Of a stretch of 64,000 bases of DNA, positions 48,038 to 57,089 are shown one piece after another. Source of the DNA: Luteibacter sp. Its GTDB lineage: Bacteria > Pseudomonadota > Gammaproteobacteria > Xanthomonadales > Rhodanobacteraceae. A program made the position numbers and the translations under genes. The notes below the pieces were generated by a model. That model was given only the letters and a program-made list of their open reading frames with translations. It was not told where the DNA came from and did no database searches. Location of the stretch: positions 44,336 through 108,335 of the forward strand of contig NZ_WNDO01000019.1 in the NCBI RefSeq assembly GCF_009912395.1, read 5' to 3'. Position 1 is the first letter of the stretch, and each line of letters opens with the position of its first letter.

Positions 48038-49594
48038 TCATGCGGACCGGTAGTAATCGACCTCGCGGTAGCGGCGCGCGTACAGCCCGAAGGCCAACGC
48101 GGCCACACCGGCGAATGCCGCGAAGAAGAACATCTGGAAGGCCGTCGTGCCAAGTCCCGTGCCGGCGATGGCCGCCAGCACACCCTCGTTGCGCACGCCG
48201 GCATTCGCCAGCAGCACCCAAAGGTTGCCCAGGGTCACGCTCAGCGTCCAGAAGCTCATCAGGGTGCCCTTCATGGCCGGCGGCGCCTGGCTATAGGCAA
48301 ACTCCAGGCCCGTCGCGGAGACCAGCACCTCGCCCATCGTGAGGAACACGTAGGGCAGGATCTGCCAGGCGATCGACACCGCGTCGCCACCGTCCAGCGC
48401 CAGCTGCAACGCGCCCACGATGATCCAGGCGATGGCTGCCAGGACGATGCCGGCGGTCATCCGGCGCAGCGTGGTCGGCTCGATGCCGGCCTTGCGCAGC
48501 AACGGGTAGGCCACGAGGTTGTTGAACGGGATCAGCAGCAGCACCAGCAAGGGGTTGATCGCCTGCATCTGTGCCGGATGCAGCCAGTCGGGCGCACTCA
48601 TCGCATTGGCCTGGAGCACCCAGGTGGAGGCCTTCTGGTCGAACAGCGACCAGAACGGCGTGACCAGCGCGAACACCACCAGCACGCGCAGGACCACCGC
48701 GACACCGTCGATCGCCTCGTCAGGGTGATGACCGCGCGCGCGTTCGAGCTGCATGCGCGTGCCGGCACCCACGCCGCCGATCAGCAGCACCAGGGCGATG
48801 CACAGCGTCGCCACGATGCCCAGCGACGGGATCAGCGTGAGCGCGGCAAGCGCCAGCGCGATCGTGGCGCCGGCGACCGCAAGACCGGGGCGCGACTGGC
48901 CCGGTGCTCGCGCCAGCAAAGCCGTGCGAACCACGCGGAGGAAGCTGTCGGGATCGTCGCGCGTGGGCGGCATCATCACGTAGTGACGGCGGCCCAGCCA
49001 GAACACCACGGTCGCCACGAACATCAGCGCGCCGGGCAGACCGAAGGCCACCGCCGCCCCGTACTTGCGCAGGAAGAACGGCATCAGCAGCGAGGCCAGG
49101 AACGAGCCGACGTTGATGATCCAGTAGAAGGCGTCGAACACCACCTTGGCGAGCTTGCGGTTGCTCTCGTCGAACTGGTCACCGACGAAGGCCGCCACGC
49201 AGGGCTTGATGCCTCCGGCACCCAGAGCGATGAGCGCGAGGCCGGTGTAGAACCCGGTGACGCTGTGCTCGAACAGCGCCAGGCACAGGTGACCCACGCA
49301 GTAGACCAGGCTCAGCCAGAGCACCGTGCGGTACTTGCCAAGGAAACGGTCGGCGAGCCAGCCGCCCAGCAGCGGAAAGAAGTACACGCCGATGACGAAG
49401 GTGTGGAACACGTCCTTGGCCGCTCCCGGGCGTTCGCTTTCCGGCAGGTACATCAATAGCGAGGTCACGAGGAACGGCGTGAGGATGTTGCGCATGCCGT
49501 AGAAGCTGAAGCGCTCGCAGCCCTCGTTGCCGATGATGAACGGGATCTGGCGTGGCAGGCGCGGGCGACCGGCGGCGGATTCGGATGGGCTCAT
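48038..49594 (-). CDS. Proton-dependent oligopeptide transporter (POT/PTR family)
   Basis: A 518-residue MFS-type symporter with about 14 membrane helices, as in bacterial POTs (DtpA type). The POT signature is present: EGCERFSFYGMR (ExxERFxYYG-like, with Phe for the first Tyr) and the later FYWIINVGSFLAS motif. It imports di- and tripeptides with protons. The many exported peptidases in the window would supply its substrates. The ribosome site before the ATG at 49594 is weak. It is divergent from the Gfo/Idh/MocA gene. Confidence 0.92.
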   Translation of the reverse strand: MSPSESAAGRPRLPRQIPFIIGNEGCERFSFYGMRNILTPFLVTSLLMYLPESERPGAAKDVFHTFVIGVYFFPLLGGWLADRFLGKYRTVLWLSLVYCVGHLCLALFEHSVTGFYTGLALIALGAGGIKPCVAAFVGDQFDESNRKLAKVVFDAFYWIINVGSFLASLLMPFFLRKYGAAVAFGLPGALMFVATVVFWLGRRHYVMMPPTRDDPDSFLRVVRTALLARAPGQSRPGLAVAGATIALALAALTLIPSLGIVATLCIALVLLIGGVGAGTRMQLERARGHHPDEAIDGVAVVLRVLVVFALVTPFWSLFDQKASTWVLQANAMSAPDWLHPAQMQAINPLLVLLLIPFNNLVAYPLLRKAGIEPTTLRRMTAGIVLAAIAWIIVGALQLALDGGDAVSIAWQILPYVFLTMGEVLVSATGLEFAYSQAPPAMKGTLMSFWTLSVTLGNLWVLLANAGVRNEGVLAAIAGTGLGTTAFQMFFFAAFAGVAALAFGLYARRYREVDYYRSA

Positions 49595-49690
49595 GGCAAG
49601 GCTTCGACGGCGACAAACCGCTCGATCCTAAACGAAACGCTCAGGCCCGCCGCGCTACCCTTGCCCACATCGCCCACTGATGGAGCCACC

Positions 49691-50725
49691 ATGCACCCGA
49701 TCCCCACCGGTCTCATCGGCTACGGCACGGCCGGCGCGTTCTTCCATGCGCCGCTGATCGCGGCCGCCGATGGCCTGCGCCTCGCCGCCATCGGCAGCCG
49801 GCGCAAGGACGAGATCCAGCGCGACTTTCCCGAAGCGATTGCGTACGAAAATCCTCAAGATTTGATCGCCGACCCCGCCATCGAGCTAGTGGTGATCGCC
49901 ACGCCCAACGAGAGCCACGCCTCCTTGGCGCGCGCCGCGCTGGAAGCCGGCAAGCATGTGGTCGTCGATAAGCCGTTCACGCTGGACGCCGCCGAGGCGG
50001 AGGCACTGATCGCCCTGGCCGAGCGCGTCGGTCGTCGCCTGTCGGTGTTCCAGAACCGTCGCTGGGACAACGACTTCCTCACCGTGCGCCGATTGGTCGA
50101 GGATGGTCGGCTGGGCGAGGTTGCCTACTATGAAGCCCACTTCGACCGCTTCCGCCCCGAGATCAAACAGGGCTGGCGCGAGACCGAGGCGCCGGGATCG
50201 GGCTTGCTCTACGACCTGGGCGCCCACCTCATCGACCAGGCGCTGGTGCTGTTCGGCCTGCCGCAGGCCGTGACCGCCGATGTCACGCGCCAGCGTGCCG
50301 CCGCGCGAGCCGACGATTACTTCCATCTCGTGCTCGACTACGGCCACCGCCGCGCCGTGCTGCATGCCGCGGTACTGGTGCGCGATCCGGGCCCCCGCTA
50401 TCTCGTGCATGGCGACGGCGGCAGCTTCGTGAAGTACGGCATCGACGGCCAGGAGGCCGCGCTGCGCGAAGGCAAGCGCCCAGGCGGCGAGCGCTGGGGC
50501 GAGGACGACCCGGCCTTCTTCGGTCGCTTCACCGATGCGGATGGCACCGGGACCACCATCGATACCCTGCCCGGCCGCTACACGGCGTTCTACGAAGGCG
50601 TAGCCACCGCGATCCGCGACGGTTCGCCGTTGCCGGTGGACGCACGCGAAGCCCGGGACGTGATCCGGGTGATCGAAGCGGCGCAGGCATCGGCGCGCGA
50701 ACGCAGAACGATCCCCCTTCTGTAG
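49691..50725 (+). CDS. Gfo/Idh/MocA-family oxidoreductase
   Basis: A 344-residue NAD(P)-dependent sugar-type dehydrogenase. The N-terminal Rossmann fold starts GLIGYGTAGAFFHAPLI, and EAGKHVVVDKPFTLD contains the conserved catalytic-region EKP-like motif (DKP here). The sequence is closest in pattern to the YdgJ/YvaA group (scyllo-inositol dehydrogenase-like). The ATG at 49691 follows GGAG. The stop TAG (50723-50725) is part of a palindromic repeat. The substrate is not known. Confidence 0.88.
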   Translation: MHPIPTGLIGYGTAGAFFHAPLIAAADGLRLAAIGSRRKDEIQRDFPEAIAYENPQDLIADPAIELVVIATPNESHASLARAALEAGKHVVVDKPFTLDAAEAEALIALAERVGRRLSVFQNRRWDNDFLTVRRLVEDGRLGEVAYYEAHFDRFRPEIKQGWRETEAPGSGLLYDLGAHLIDQALVLFGLPQAVTADVTRQRAAARADDYFHLVLDYGHRRAVLHAAVLVRDPGPRYLVHGDGGSFVKYGIDGQEAALREGKRPGGERWGEDDPAFFGRFTDADGTGTTIDTLPGRYTAFYEGVATAIRDGSPLPVDAREARDVIRVIEAAQASARERRTIPLL

Positions 50726-50802
50726 GAGCGCGCTTGCGCGCGATCACGGCGGGCGGGTAACTCACATCTTCGTACCGGATCGCGCGCAAGCGCGCTCCTA
50801 CA
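50721..50802. repeat. Palindromic repeat pair (copy 10), supplies a stop codon
   Basis: An inverted pair between the convergent Gfo/Idh/MocA and sseA genes. TAG of the left arm terminates the oxidoreductase gene. Confidence 0.95.
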
Positions 50803-50810
50803 ACGGCGGA

Positions 50811-51671
50811 TCAGGCGTGGCCGGTGGCGACCGGTCGTGTGCGGTCCGATACCCAGCCTGACCATGACGGGGCGTAGAGGCGCGAGCCGCACAGGCCCGC
50901 GTACTCCATCGCCAGCAGGTTATGGCAGGCGGTGACGCCCGAGCCACACATGTGCACCACCTCTTCGGAGGCGTGCGGCCCGATCACACCCTCGAATGCC
51001 TTGCGCAGTTCTTCCGGGCGACGGAAGAAACCGTGCGCGTCGAGGTTGTCGGCGAACGGACGGTTGCGCGCGCCCGGCACATGGCCGGCGACAGGGTCCA
51101 GCGGCTCCACCTCGCCGCGATAGCGCGGTGTCGCGCGCGCATCCAGTAACACGAAGCGACCGCTCGCGAGACCGTCGCGAAGTTCGTCGGCGGACACGGC
51201 GCCGCTTTCATCGAAACGCGCATGCACGCTGGTCGGCTCGCGTGTCGGCACCACGTTGTCCACGGGAAGCTTCGACGCGATCCATGCCGGCCAGCCCCCA
51301 TCGAGCACCGCCACGTTGTCGATGCCGGCCAGACGCGCCAACCACCAGAAACGCGACGCGGCAAGCGCACCGCCCGCACCGTCGTACGCGACGACCTGCA
51401 GGTCGGGCCGCCAGCCGATCCGCGCCAGGAACGCCTCGAAGTCGTGCGGTGCCGGCAACGGATGGCGGCCGCGTCCGTTCGCGGGTGTCGTCATGTCGGC
51501 CAGTTCGCGATCCAGATCCGCGCGCACCGCGCCGACGATGTGACTCTCGGCGTAATCCCTGTCGCCCTTGGTCGCATCCGCGAGATCGAACCGGCAATCG
51601 ACGAACACCACCTCGTCGAGCGGAATGTTGGCGGCGGTCGCCGCGTCGATGAGGGTGCGCGAGATCAGCAT
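50811..51671 (-). CDS. sseA: 3-mercaptopyruvate sulfurtransferase
   Basis: A 286-residue protein with two rhodanese domains. The active-site cysteine is Cys242 in CGSGVTA, the loop typical of mercaptopyruvate rather than thiosulfate sulfurtransferases. The linker and first domain carry GAVRADLD and VAYDGAGGALAASRFWW, as in SseA. It transfers sulfur from 3-mercaptopyruvate to acceptors such as cyanide or thioredoxin. The ATG at 51671 lies seven bases inside the upstream Nudix gene, so the genes are coupled; the longer open frame upstream was discarded. Confidence 0.92.
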   Translation of the reverse strand: MLISRTLIDAATAANIPLDEVVFVDCRFDLADATKGDRDYAESHIVGAVRADLDRELADMTTPANGRGRHPLPAPHDFEAFLARIGWRPDLQVVAYDGAGGALAASRFWWLARLAGIDNVAVLDGGWPAWIASKLPVDNVVPTREPTSVHARFDESGAVSADELRDGLASGRFVLLDARATPRYRGEVEPLDPVAGHVPGARNRPFADNLDAHGFFRRPEELRKAFEGVIGPHASEEVVHMCGSGVTACHNLLAMEYAGLCGSRLYAPSWSGWVSDRTRPVATGHA

Positions 51672-52270
51672 GGTTGGCCCATTCGCCGGATGAGGTTGAG
51701 GAGGATGGCCGCCGTCACGCCCCAGATGCGGTAACCCGCGTGGAGGAACTCGACCATGTCGCGGCGATGGCCGCGAAAATCCATCGTGTAGCGACGCAGG
51801 TTGTCCGGGTCCATGAAGAAATCGAACGGCACCTCGAACACCTCGGCCACCTCGCCGGGGTCCGGCTTCACCCGCGCGTCGGCAGAAACCCGCGCGACCA
51901 CCGGGGTCACGGTGTAGCCGCTGATCGTCTCGAAGGCATCGAGGAAACCCAGCGGCGTGACGAAGCTGGCATCCAGGCCGATCTCCTCGTGGCTCTCGCG
52001 CAGGGCCGTGGCAATCACGTCGGGGTCGTCCGGTTCCACGCGTCCACCGGGAAACGCGACCTGCCCCGCATGCTGCTGCAAGGTGTCGGTGCGCACGGTA
52101 AGCAGCACGTTCTGCTCGCGGTCGTCGCGGATGCCCAGCAACACCGCCGCACGGCGGCGCGGACCCGCACCGATCAGCTGGGCCATGTCGTCGTGGTTCC
52201 AGCCGCGCGGGCCAGGAGGACTCTCCAGCGGCAGCAACGCGCCATGCAGGCGGGCGAGCATGTCCTCCAT
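51665..52270 (-). CDS. CoA pyrophosphatase-type Nudix hydrolase (NudL-like)
   Basis: A 201-residue protein. The Nudix box is recognisable as FPGGRVEPDDPDVIATALR followed by ESHEEIGL (about residues 73-99), preceded by LLTVRTDTLQQHAGQ, the UPF0035/CoA-pyrophosphatase signature. It hydrolyses CoA-like pyrophosphates. Its ATG shares a base with the DUF1289 stop (TGATG), and its end overlaps sseA, giving a three-gene coupled operon (DUF1289, nudix, sseA). Confidence 0.92.
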   Translation of the reverse strand: MEDMLARLHGALLPLESPPGPRGWNHDDMAQLIGAGPRRRAAVLLGIRDDREQNVLLTVRTDTLQQHAGQVAFPGGRVEPDDPDVIATALRESHEEIGLDASFVTPLGFLDAFETISGYTVTPVVARVSADARVKPDPGEVAEVFEVPFDFFMDPDNLRRYTMDFRGHRRDMVEFLHAGYRIWGVTAAILLNLIRRMGQPC

Positions 52271-52464
52271 CAGCCGGCCCTCCGCGCGGGCAGCGACGCC
52301 ATGATGCGGCGGCGGCGGGCCTCATCAAACGCGGACCAGCCGGCAATTTCGTCCAGGGTGCGCAGGCAGCCCTCGCACAGCCCGTGCGCGCCGAGGCGGC
52401 AAACGCCGGTGCAAGGAGTCGATGGCAGCGGGGACGGGGACGAAGTGGCCATACCGCCGGCCAT
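52270..52464 (-). CDS. Small DUF1289-family cysteine-rich protein
   Basis: A 64-residue protein (60 if the second ATG at 52452 is used). It shows the DUF1289 arrangement: TPCTGVCRLGAHGLCEGCLR (four cysteines, probably a zinc or iron-sulfur site), then TLDEIAGWSAFDEARRRRIM. It lies at the end of a longer open frame that is otherwise antisense noise over the FKBP gene. It is coupled to the Nudix gene. The function is unknown, though DUF1289 proteins are common next to such housekeeping genes. Confidence 0.85.
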   Translation of the reverse strand: MAGGMATSSPSPLPSTPCTGVCRLGAHGLCEGCLRTLDEIAGWSAFDEARRRRIMASLPARRAG

Positions 52465-52496
52465 TCTAGCGCGCCGGCACGGGCTTCGCTGGCACG

Positions 52497-53219
52497 TTAC
52501 TGGCGAATGTCCATCAGCTCGATATCGAACACCAGGGCCTCGTTGGGCCCGATGCGCGGCAACTCGCCCCGCTCGCCGTAAGCCAGGGCCGGCGGGATCA
52601 CCACCTTCCACTTGTCGCCCACGTGCATGCGCGGGATGACGTCCTGCCAGCCGGGGATCACCCGGTTGACCGTGAAGGTGACCGGCTTGCCATGGGCGTA
52701 GGAACTGTCGAACTCGGTACCGTCGATCAGGGCCCCGCGGTAATTCACCACCACGGTACTGGTGAGCTGGGCCTGCGCGCCATTGCCCTTGCTGAGCACG
52801 GCATACTGGATACCCGACGGCAGCGTGACGACACCCGGGCGCGTGCGGTTCTTCGCGAGGAAGTCGGCGCTGCGCTTGGCGTTGGCTTCGGAGACGCGGC
52901 GGAACTCCACGAGCGAGTCGCGCTGCACCTTGGCGTCGAAGTTCACCAGTTGCTGCTGCATGGTGTCGATCGGCACGCCGGGCGGGCGCTTCGCATAGCC
53001 GTCCTGCAAGGCCTTCACCAGCACGGCGATGTCCACGTCGGGCTGGGCGCTGTTCGCGAACTGCGTGCCGATCTGGTAGCCAATGGCGTAGGACAGCTTG
53101 GCCTTGTCGATCGCCGGGGCGCCCGAGACGGGCGCGGACGGCGCCGATTGCGCATGCACCTGCGCGGCGCCCACGATGAGCGATACGGTGGCGATGGCTA
53201 GGAAACGCAAGCGTGACAT
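52497..53219 (-). CDS. FKBP-type peptidyl-prolyl isomerase, Mip/FkpA-like, exported
   Basis: A 240-residue protein with a signal peptide (residues 1-24, VHAQ). A helical N-terminal dimerisation domain (about 38-120, KLSYAIGYQIGTQF) precedes the FKBP domain (VVVNYRGALIDGTEFDSSY, then VIPGWQD and PPALAYGERG). It catalyses proline isomerisation and acts as a chaperone in the periplasm. The ATG at 53219 follows GGAGAACGGG. It is divergent from the crotonase gene and upstream of the DUF1289 operon. Confidence 0.94.
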   Translation of the reverse strand: MSRLRFLAIATVSLIVGAAQVHAQSAPSAPVSGAPAIDKAKLSYAIGYQIGTQFANSAQPDVDIAVLVKALQDGYAKRPPGVPIDTMQQQLVNFDAKVQRDSLVEFRRVSEANAKRSADFLAKNRTRPGVVTLPSGIQYAVLSKGNGAQAQLTSTVVVNYRGALIDGTEFDSSYAHGKPVTFTVNRVIPGWQDVIPRMHVGDKWKVVIPPALAYGERGELPRIGPNEALVFDIELMDIRQ

Positions 53220-53366
53220 CCCGTTCTCCGTGAACCCGGAACTTCTGGCGTGGGTGAGGATAGTCCATCGGCCGTCCGCCCGTCCGTACGCCCTCAGACG
53301 CCGCCGGATGGGGAAAGGTTCCCCTGCTACCATCCAGGCCCTCATTCTCCAGCCAGGAAATCCCCC

Positions 53367-54149
53367 ATGGCCTTCCGCAACCTCCTCACCGCGGACCGCG
53401 GCGCCGTCCGCACGATCACCGTCAACCGCCCCGACAAGCTCAACGCGCTGAACCGCGAGACGATCAACGAGCTGACCCTCGCCTTCCGCCAGGCGGCGCA
53501 GGACGACGCCGTACGCGTCGTGGTGCTGGCCGGTGCCGGGGAGAAGGCCTTCGTGGCCGGTGCGGACATCTCCGAGATGAGCGCGTGGTCGCCCGTGAAG
53601 GCGCAGGCCGCCTCGCGTGCCGGGCAAGACCTCATGCTCACCGTCGAGCGCCTGGGCAAGCCGGTGATCGCGAAGATCCAGGGCTACACCCTCGGTGGCG
53701 GCATGGAGCTGGCCATGGCCTGCCACCTGCGCGTCGCCAGCGAAAAGGCGAAGTTCGGCCAGCCGGAGATCGGCCTGGGCCTGATCCCGGGCTTCGGCGG
53801 CACCCAGCGCCTCACCCGCCTCGCCGGTCGTGGCGTGGCGCTGGAGCTGTGCCTGCTCGGCCAGCAGATCGACGCCGCGCGCGCGGAGCGCGTGGGCATC
53901 GTCGCCCGCGTGGTGGCGCCGGAGGAACTGGACGCCACTGTCGACGCGATGGCCGACCAGCTCGCCGCCGCCGCGCCCCTGGCGCTGAAGGGCATCCTCG
54001 ACGCGGTGATCGAGGGCGGCGAATGCGCGATCGACCAAGGCCTGGCGTTTGAAACGCAGGGCTTCGCCATCGCCTTCTCCACCGAAGACATGCGTGAAGG
54101 CACCAGCGCGTTCCTGGAACGCCGGAAGCCGACGTTCAAAGGGGTCTGA
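53367..54149 (+). CDS. Enoyl-CoA hydratase (crotonase family)
   Basis: A 260-residue protein. The crotonase oxyanion-hole and acid/base residues are clear: GADISEM, GGGMELAM (Glu114) and QPEIGLGLIPGFGGTQRL (Glu134); both catalytic glutamates match the mitochondrial hydratase. It hydrates trans-2-enoyl-CoA in fatty-acid or amino-acid breakdown. The ATG at 53367 follows AGGAAA. The specific substrate chain length is not predictable. It converges with the DUF1684 gene across repeat copies. Confidence 0.93.
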   Translation: MAFRNLLTADRGAVRTITVNRPDKLNALNRETINELTLAFRQAAQDDAVRVVVLAGAGEKAFVAGADISEMSAWSPVKAQAASRAGQDLMLTVERLGKPVIAKIQGYTLGGGMELAMACHLRVASEKAKFGQPEIGLGLIPGFGGTQRLTRLAGRGVALELCLLGQQIDAARAERVGIVARVVAPEELDATVDAMADQLAAAAPLALKGILDAVIEGGECAIDQGLAFETQGFAIAFSTEDMREGTSAFLERRKPTFKGV

Positions 54150-54158
54150 ATCCTTGGG

Positions 54159-54235
54159 ATCGCGCGCAAGCGCGCTCCTACAAAGGCCCGGTCACGCGCG
54201 ACGAATACCGCTGTAGGAGCGCGCTTGCGCGCGAT
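54159..54235. repeat. Palindromic repeat pair (copy 11), tail-to-tail with 28-base spacer
   Basis: A complement-form unit (54159-54183) and a direct unit (54212-54235) face away from each other in the gap between crotonase and DUF1684 genes. Confidence 0.93.
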
Positions 54236-54259
54236 AGCCAACGAAGCGGCGACGCCACG

Positions 54260-55087
54260 TCAGTCATGCCCCCGATACTTCAGCTCCCCCGCCTCCACGC
54301 GCACATCCAGCCGGTTCTCCGGCGGAGCCAGGGGACAGGTGGCATAAGGCGTAAACGCGCAAGGCGGATTCCGCGCCTCGTTGAAATCCAGCACCAGCTT
54401 GCCGTCCTTCGGCAAGCCGGTGTCCAGGAAACGGGCAGCCCCGTAGGTCTCCTTGCCGCTGGTGAGGTCGCCGAAGACGAAGAACAGCGAATCCGGCGTC
54501 TCCTGGATCGGAAACAGCTCGAACGTGCGCCCATCGCGCACGAAGACGGCCTTGCCCGGCACCTTCTCCTTGTCGATGGTGCCCAGCACCGTGCCCATTT
54601 CCAGCTCCATCGGCGGATCGAACGGCACCCAGTCGGCTTCGACGCGCCATGATGCGTCGATCGGGAAATACTCCAGCCCCCTGAAGAACAGGCGCGTACG
54701 CGCCTGCTCGTCCTTCACGCGCAGGGCCTTGCGGCCGTCGCGTGCGATGACGAAGAAGTGCGCGTCACCGAAACGTACCTCGCTCGGTGTGCCGGAGGCA
54801 TCGTCCACGAGAACGACACGCTCCACTTCGCGCCCATCGACCGTCACCGCGACGCCCTCCATCGGCACGAACGTCGCCTCGCCATCATGCGCCAGCGTGA
54901 TCGAGCCCAGATGGGCAGGGCCGGCCCGCAGCACGATGTCGTTGTCGTGCTGCGCGCTGCCGATCCGGTTGACGCCCGTTTCCAGCCATTCGAGGCCGAT
55001 CAGGCTGAGCCAGCCACCGGGGGCCCGCAGCAGGTCGAGACGACGGGTGCGCGCAGCGGCGACGGATTGTTCGAGAGCGGACAGCAT
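54260..55087 (-). CDS. DUF1684-family protein
   Basis: A 275-residue soluble protein without signal peptide. The C-terminal motif DFNEARNPPCAFTPYATCPL, followed by APPENRL, is the hallmark of DUF1684 (about 30 residues with conserved Asn, Pro and Cys). Two cysteines in that motif could bind a ligand or metal. The function is unknown. The ATG at 55087 follows GGAGAT. It lies after mutL on the same strand with a perfect palindromic repeat between them. Confidence 0.88.
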   Translation of the reverse strand: MLSALEQSVAAARTRRLDLLRAPGGWLSLIGLEWLETGVNRIGSAQHDNDIVLRAGPAHLGSITLAHDGEATFVPMEGVAVTVDGREVERVVLVDDASGTPSEVRFGDAHFFVIARDGRKALRVKDEQARTRLFFRGLEYFPIDASWRVEADWVPFDPPMELEMGTVLGTIDKEKVPGKAVFVRDGRTFELFPIQETPDSLFFVFGDLTSGKETYGAARFLDTGLPKDGKLVLDFNEARNPPCAFTPYATCPLAPPENRLDVRVEAGELKYRGHD

Positions 55088-55114
55088 GCGAGATCTCCGG
55101 GGATGTCGAATCGC

Positions 55115-55164
55115 CTTGTAGGAGCGCGCTTGCGCGCGATCGCGCGCAAGCGCGCTCCTACAAG
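55115..55164. repeat. Palindromic repeat pair (copy 12), a perfect 50-base palindrome
   Basis: From CTTGTAGGAG to CTCCTACAAG every base is paired about a centre between 55139 and 55140, with no spacer. It lies between mutL and the DUF1684 gene (co-oriented). Confidence 0.96.
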
Positions 55165-55172
55165 CAATGGGG

Positions 55173-57011
55173 TCAGCGACCGCGCAGGAAAAGCCTGTCG
55201 AGTTCGCCCAGCGACAGCTGCACCCAGGTCGGTCGACCGTGGTTGCACTGCCCCGAGCGCTCGGTGGCTTCCATCTCGCGCAGCAGCGCGTTCATTTCGG
55301 GAATGCCCAGACGACGCCCCGCGCGCACGGAGCCGTGGCAGGCCATGGTCGAGAGCAGTTCGTTCTCCAGCTCTTCGAGGCGGCGCGAACTACCGTGCTG
55401 CGCAAGCTCCGCAAGCACGTCGCGAGTAAGCTGGGCGACATCGGCACCGTCAAGCAGCGACGGAATGCGCCGCACCACCACGCCCGTCGGACCACTGCGC
55501 GACAGTTCGAGGCCCCAGTCGGCGAGCGCTTCGGCATGCTCCTCGGCGGCGGCAGCCTCCTTCGCGCTCACCGCGATGCTCAGTGGCACCAGCAGCATCT
55601 GCGAACGCAGGTTGGCGGTGACGCGACCGTTCTTGAGCTTTTCGTAGGTGATGCGTTCGTGCGCGGCATGCATGTCGACGAGCACGAGACCATGCTCGTT
55701 TTCCGCGAGCACGTAGATGTTCTTCAGCTGCGCGATGGCGTAGCCCAGCGGCGGCACATCGTTGGCCGGGTCGACCTCGATGCCCGGCGACGACACGGGC
55801 CGTTCGGCCACCGCCGTGGACGACGACGGACCGAACAGCGTGGCGTAATCCGCCAACGGCTGGTCGCGCACACCGAGGTTCAGTCGCGGCTGGCTGGCGG
55901 ACGACGGCCACGCGGGCATCAGCGCCTGCGGCGCCGACATGCGCGAGGGCATGCCCGGAGACATCGCCGCCATCGGTGCCATCGCGTCCTGCGCCGGCGA
56001 GGACGAACCTCCGGCACGCGTATGCGACAGCGCCTCATGCAGCGTGCGGAAGAGGAAATCGTGGATCAGGCGTTGTTCGCGGAAACGCACTTCACTCTTG
56101 GCCGGATGCACGTTGACATCCACGCCCACCGGATCGAGTTCGAGGAACAACACGAACACCGCGTGGCGACCATGGAACAGCACGTCCGCGTACGCCTGGC
56201 GCACGGCATGCGCCACGACGCGGTCGCGTACCAGGCGGCCGTTGACGTAGAAATACTGTTGATCCGCCTGCGCACGCGAGGCGGTGGGCAAGCCGACCCA
56301 ACCCGACAGGCGCAGTCCGGCCGCCTCGTGATCCACGCGCAGCGCCTGCCCCGGAAACTCAGGACCCAGCACCTCGGCGACACGCGCCAGCGCGGCGTTT
56401 TCGTCGCGCGCGGGCTTGAGCAGGCGCACGGGCTTGCCGTTGTGGGTCAGGCGGATATCGACGCCTTCGCGCGCCAAGGCGAGCGATTTCAGCAGGTCGT
56501 CGATATGCGCGAATTCCGTGCGCTCGGCGCGGAGAAACTTGCGTCGTGCCGGCACGTTGTAGAACAGGTCGCGCACTTCGATGGTGGTGCCCGGCGGATG
56601 CTGCGCGGGGCGAGCGTCCTGCAGGCGGCCGCCGTCCACTTCGATGCGCCACGCGGCGTCTTCACCCGTGTGCCGCGAGGTCAACGAGAAACGCGCCACG
56701 GACGAGACCGACGCCAGCGCCTCGCCACGGAAACCCATGCTGGCGACGCGTTCCAGGTCGTCGAAGCTGCCGATCTTGCTGGTGGCGTGCGAGGCCACGG
56801 CCAACGGCAGTTCGTCACGCGGGATGCCGCCACCGTCGTCGCGCACGCGGATGAGGCGCGAGCCGCCTTGCTCGATGTCCACCTCGATGCGGCGCGCGCC
56901 GGCGTCGATGCTGTTCTCGACCAGCTCCTTCACCACTGAAGCGGGACGTTCGATCACTTCGCCGGCCGCGATCTGGTTGATCAGCTCGGGCGGCAGGACA
57001 CGGATGGGCAT
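55173..57011 (-). CDS. mutL: DNA mismatch repair protein MutL
   Basis: A 612-residue protein. The N-terminal GHKL ATPase has [26 protein letters not shown] and GFRGEAL; a variable linker follows (about 330-420), then the dimerisation domain. The C-terminal domain has [11 protein letters not shown], a form of the endonuclease motif DQHAxxExxxxE (Met in place of Gln), and CNHGRPT near the end. This points to a nicking MutL like that of Pseudomonas rather than the E. coli type that depends on MutH. The start is ATG 57011. Confidence 0.95.
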   Translation of the reverse strand: MPIRVLPPELINQIAAGEVIERPASVVKELVENSIDAGARRIEVDIEQGGSRLIRVRDDGGGIPRDELPLAVASHATSKIGSFDDLERVASMGFRGEALASVSSVARFSLTSRHTGEDAAWRIEVDGGRLQDARPAQHPPGTTIEVRDLFYNVPARRKFLRAERTEFAHIDDLLKSLALAREGVDIRLTHNGKPVRLLKPARDENAALARVAEVLGPEFPGQALRVDHEAAGLRLSGWVGLPTASRAQADQQYFYVNGRLVRDRVVAHAVRQAYADVLFHGRHAVFVLFLELDPVGVDVNVHPAKSEVRFREQRLIHDFLFRTLHEALSHTRAGGSSSPAQDAMAPMAAMSPGMPSRMSAPQALMPAWPSSASQPRLNLGVRDQPLADYATLFGPSSSTAVAERPVSSPGIEVDPANDVPPLGYAIAQLKNIYVLAENEHGLVLVDMHAAHERITYEKLKNGRVTANLRSQMLLVPLSIAVSAKEAAAAEEHAEALADWGLELSRSGPTGVVVRRIPSLLDGADVAQLTRDVLAELAQHGSSRRLEELENELLSTMACHGSVRAGRRLGIPEMNALLREMEATERSGQCNHGRPTWVQLSLGELDRLFLRGR

Positions 57012-57089
57012 GACGGAAAGACCTGACGTGTTGCAAGCCGAAAGGATAGCCCAAGGGGAGGCCGACCGCTCTCCGGCGCTTGCGGCGGT

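Noticed and set aside
52270..53268. A 332-codon frame across the FKBP gene as one protein
   Set aside because: Only its last 64 codons (DUF1289) are protein-like; the rest is out-of-frame translation of the FKBP gene.
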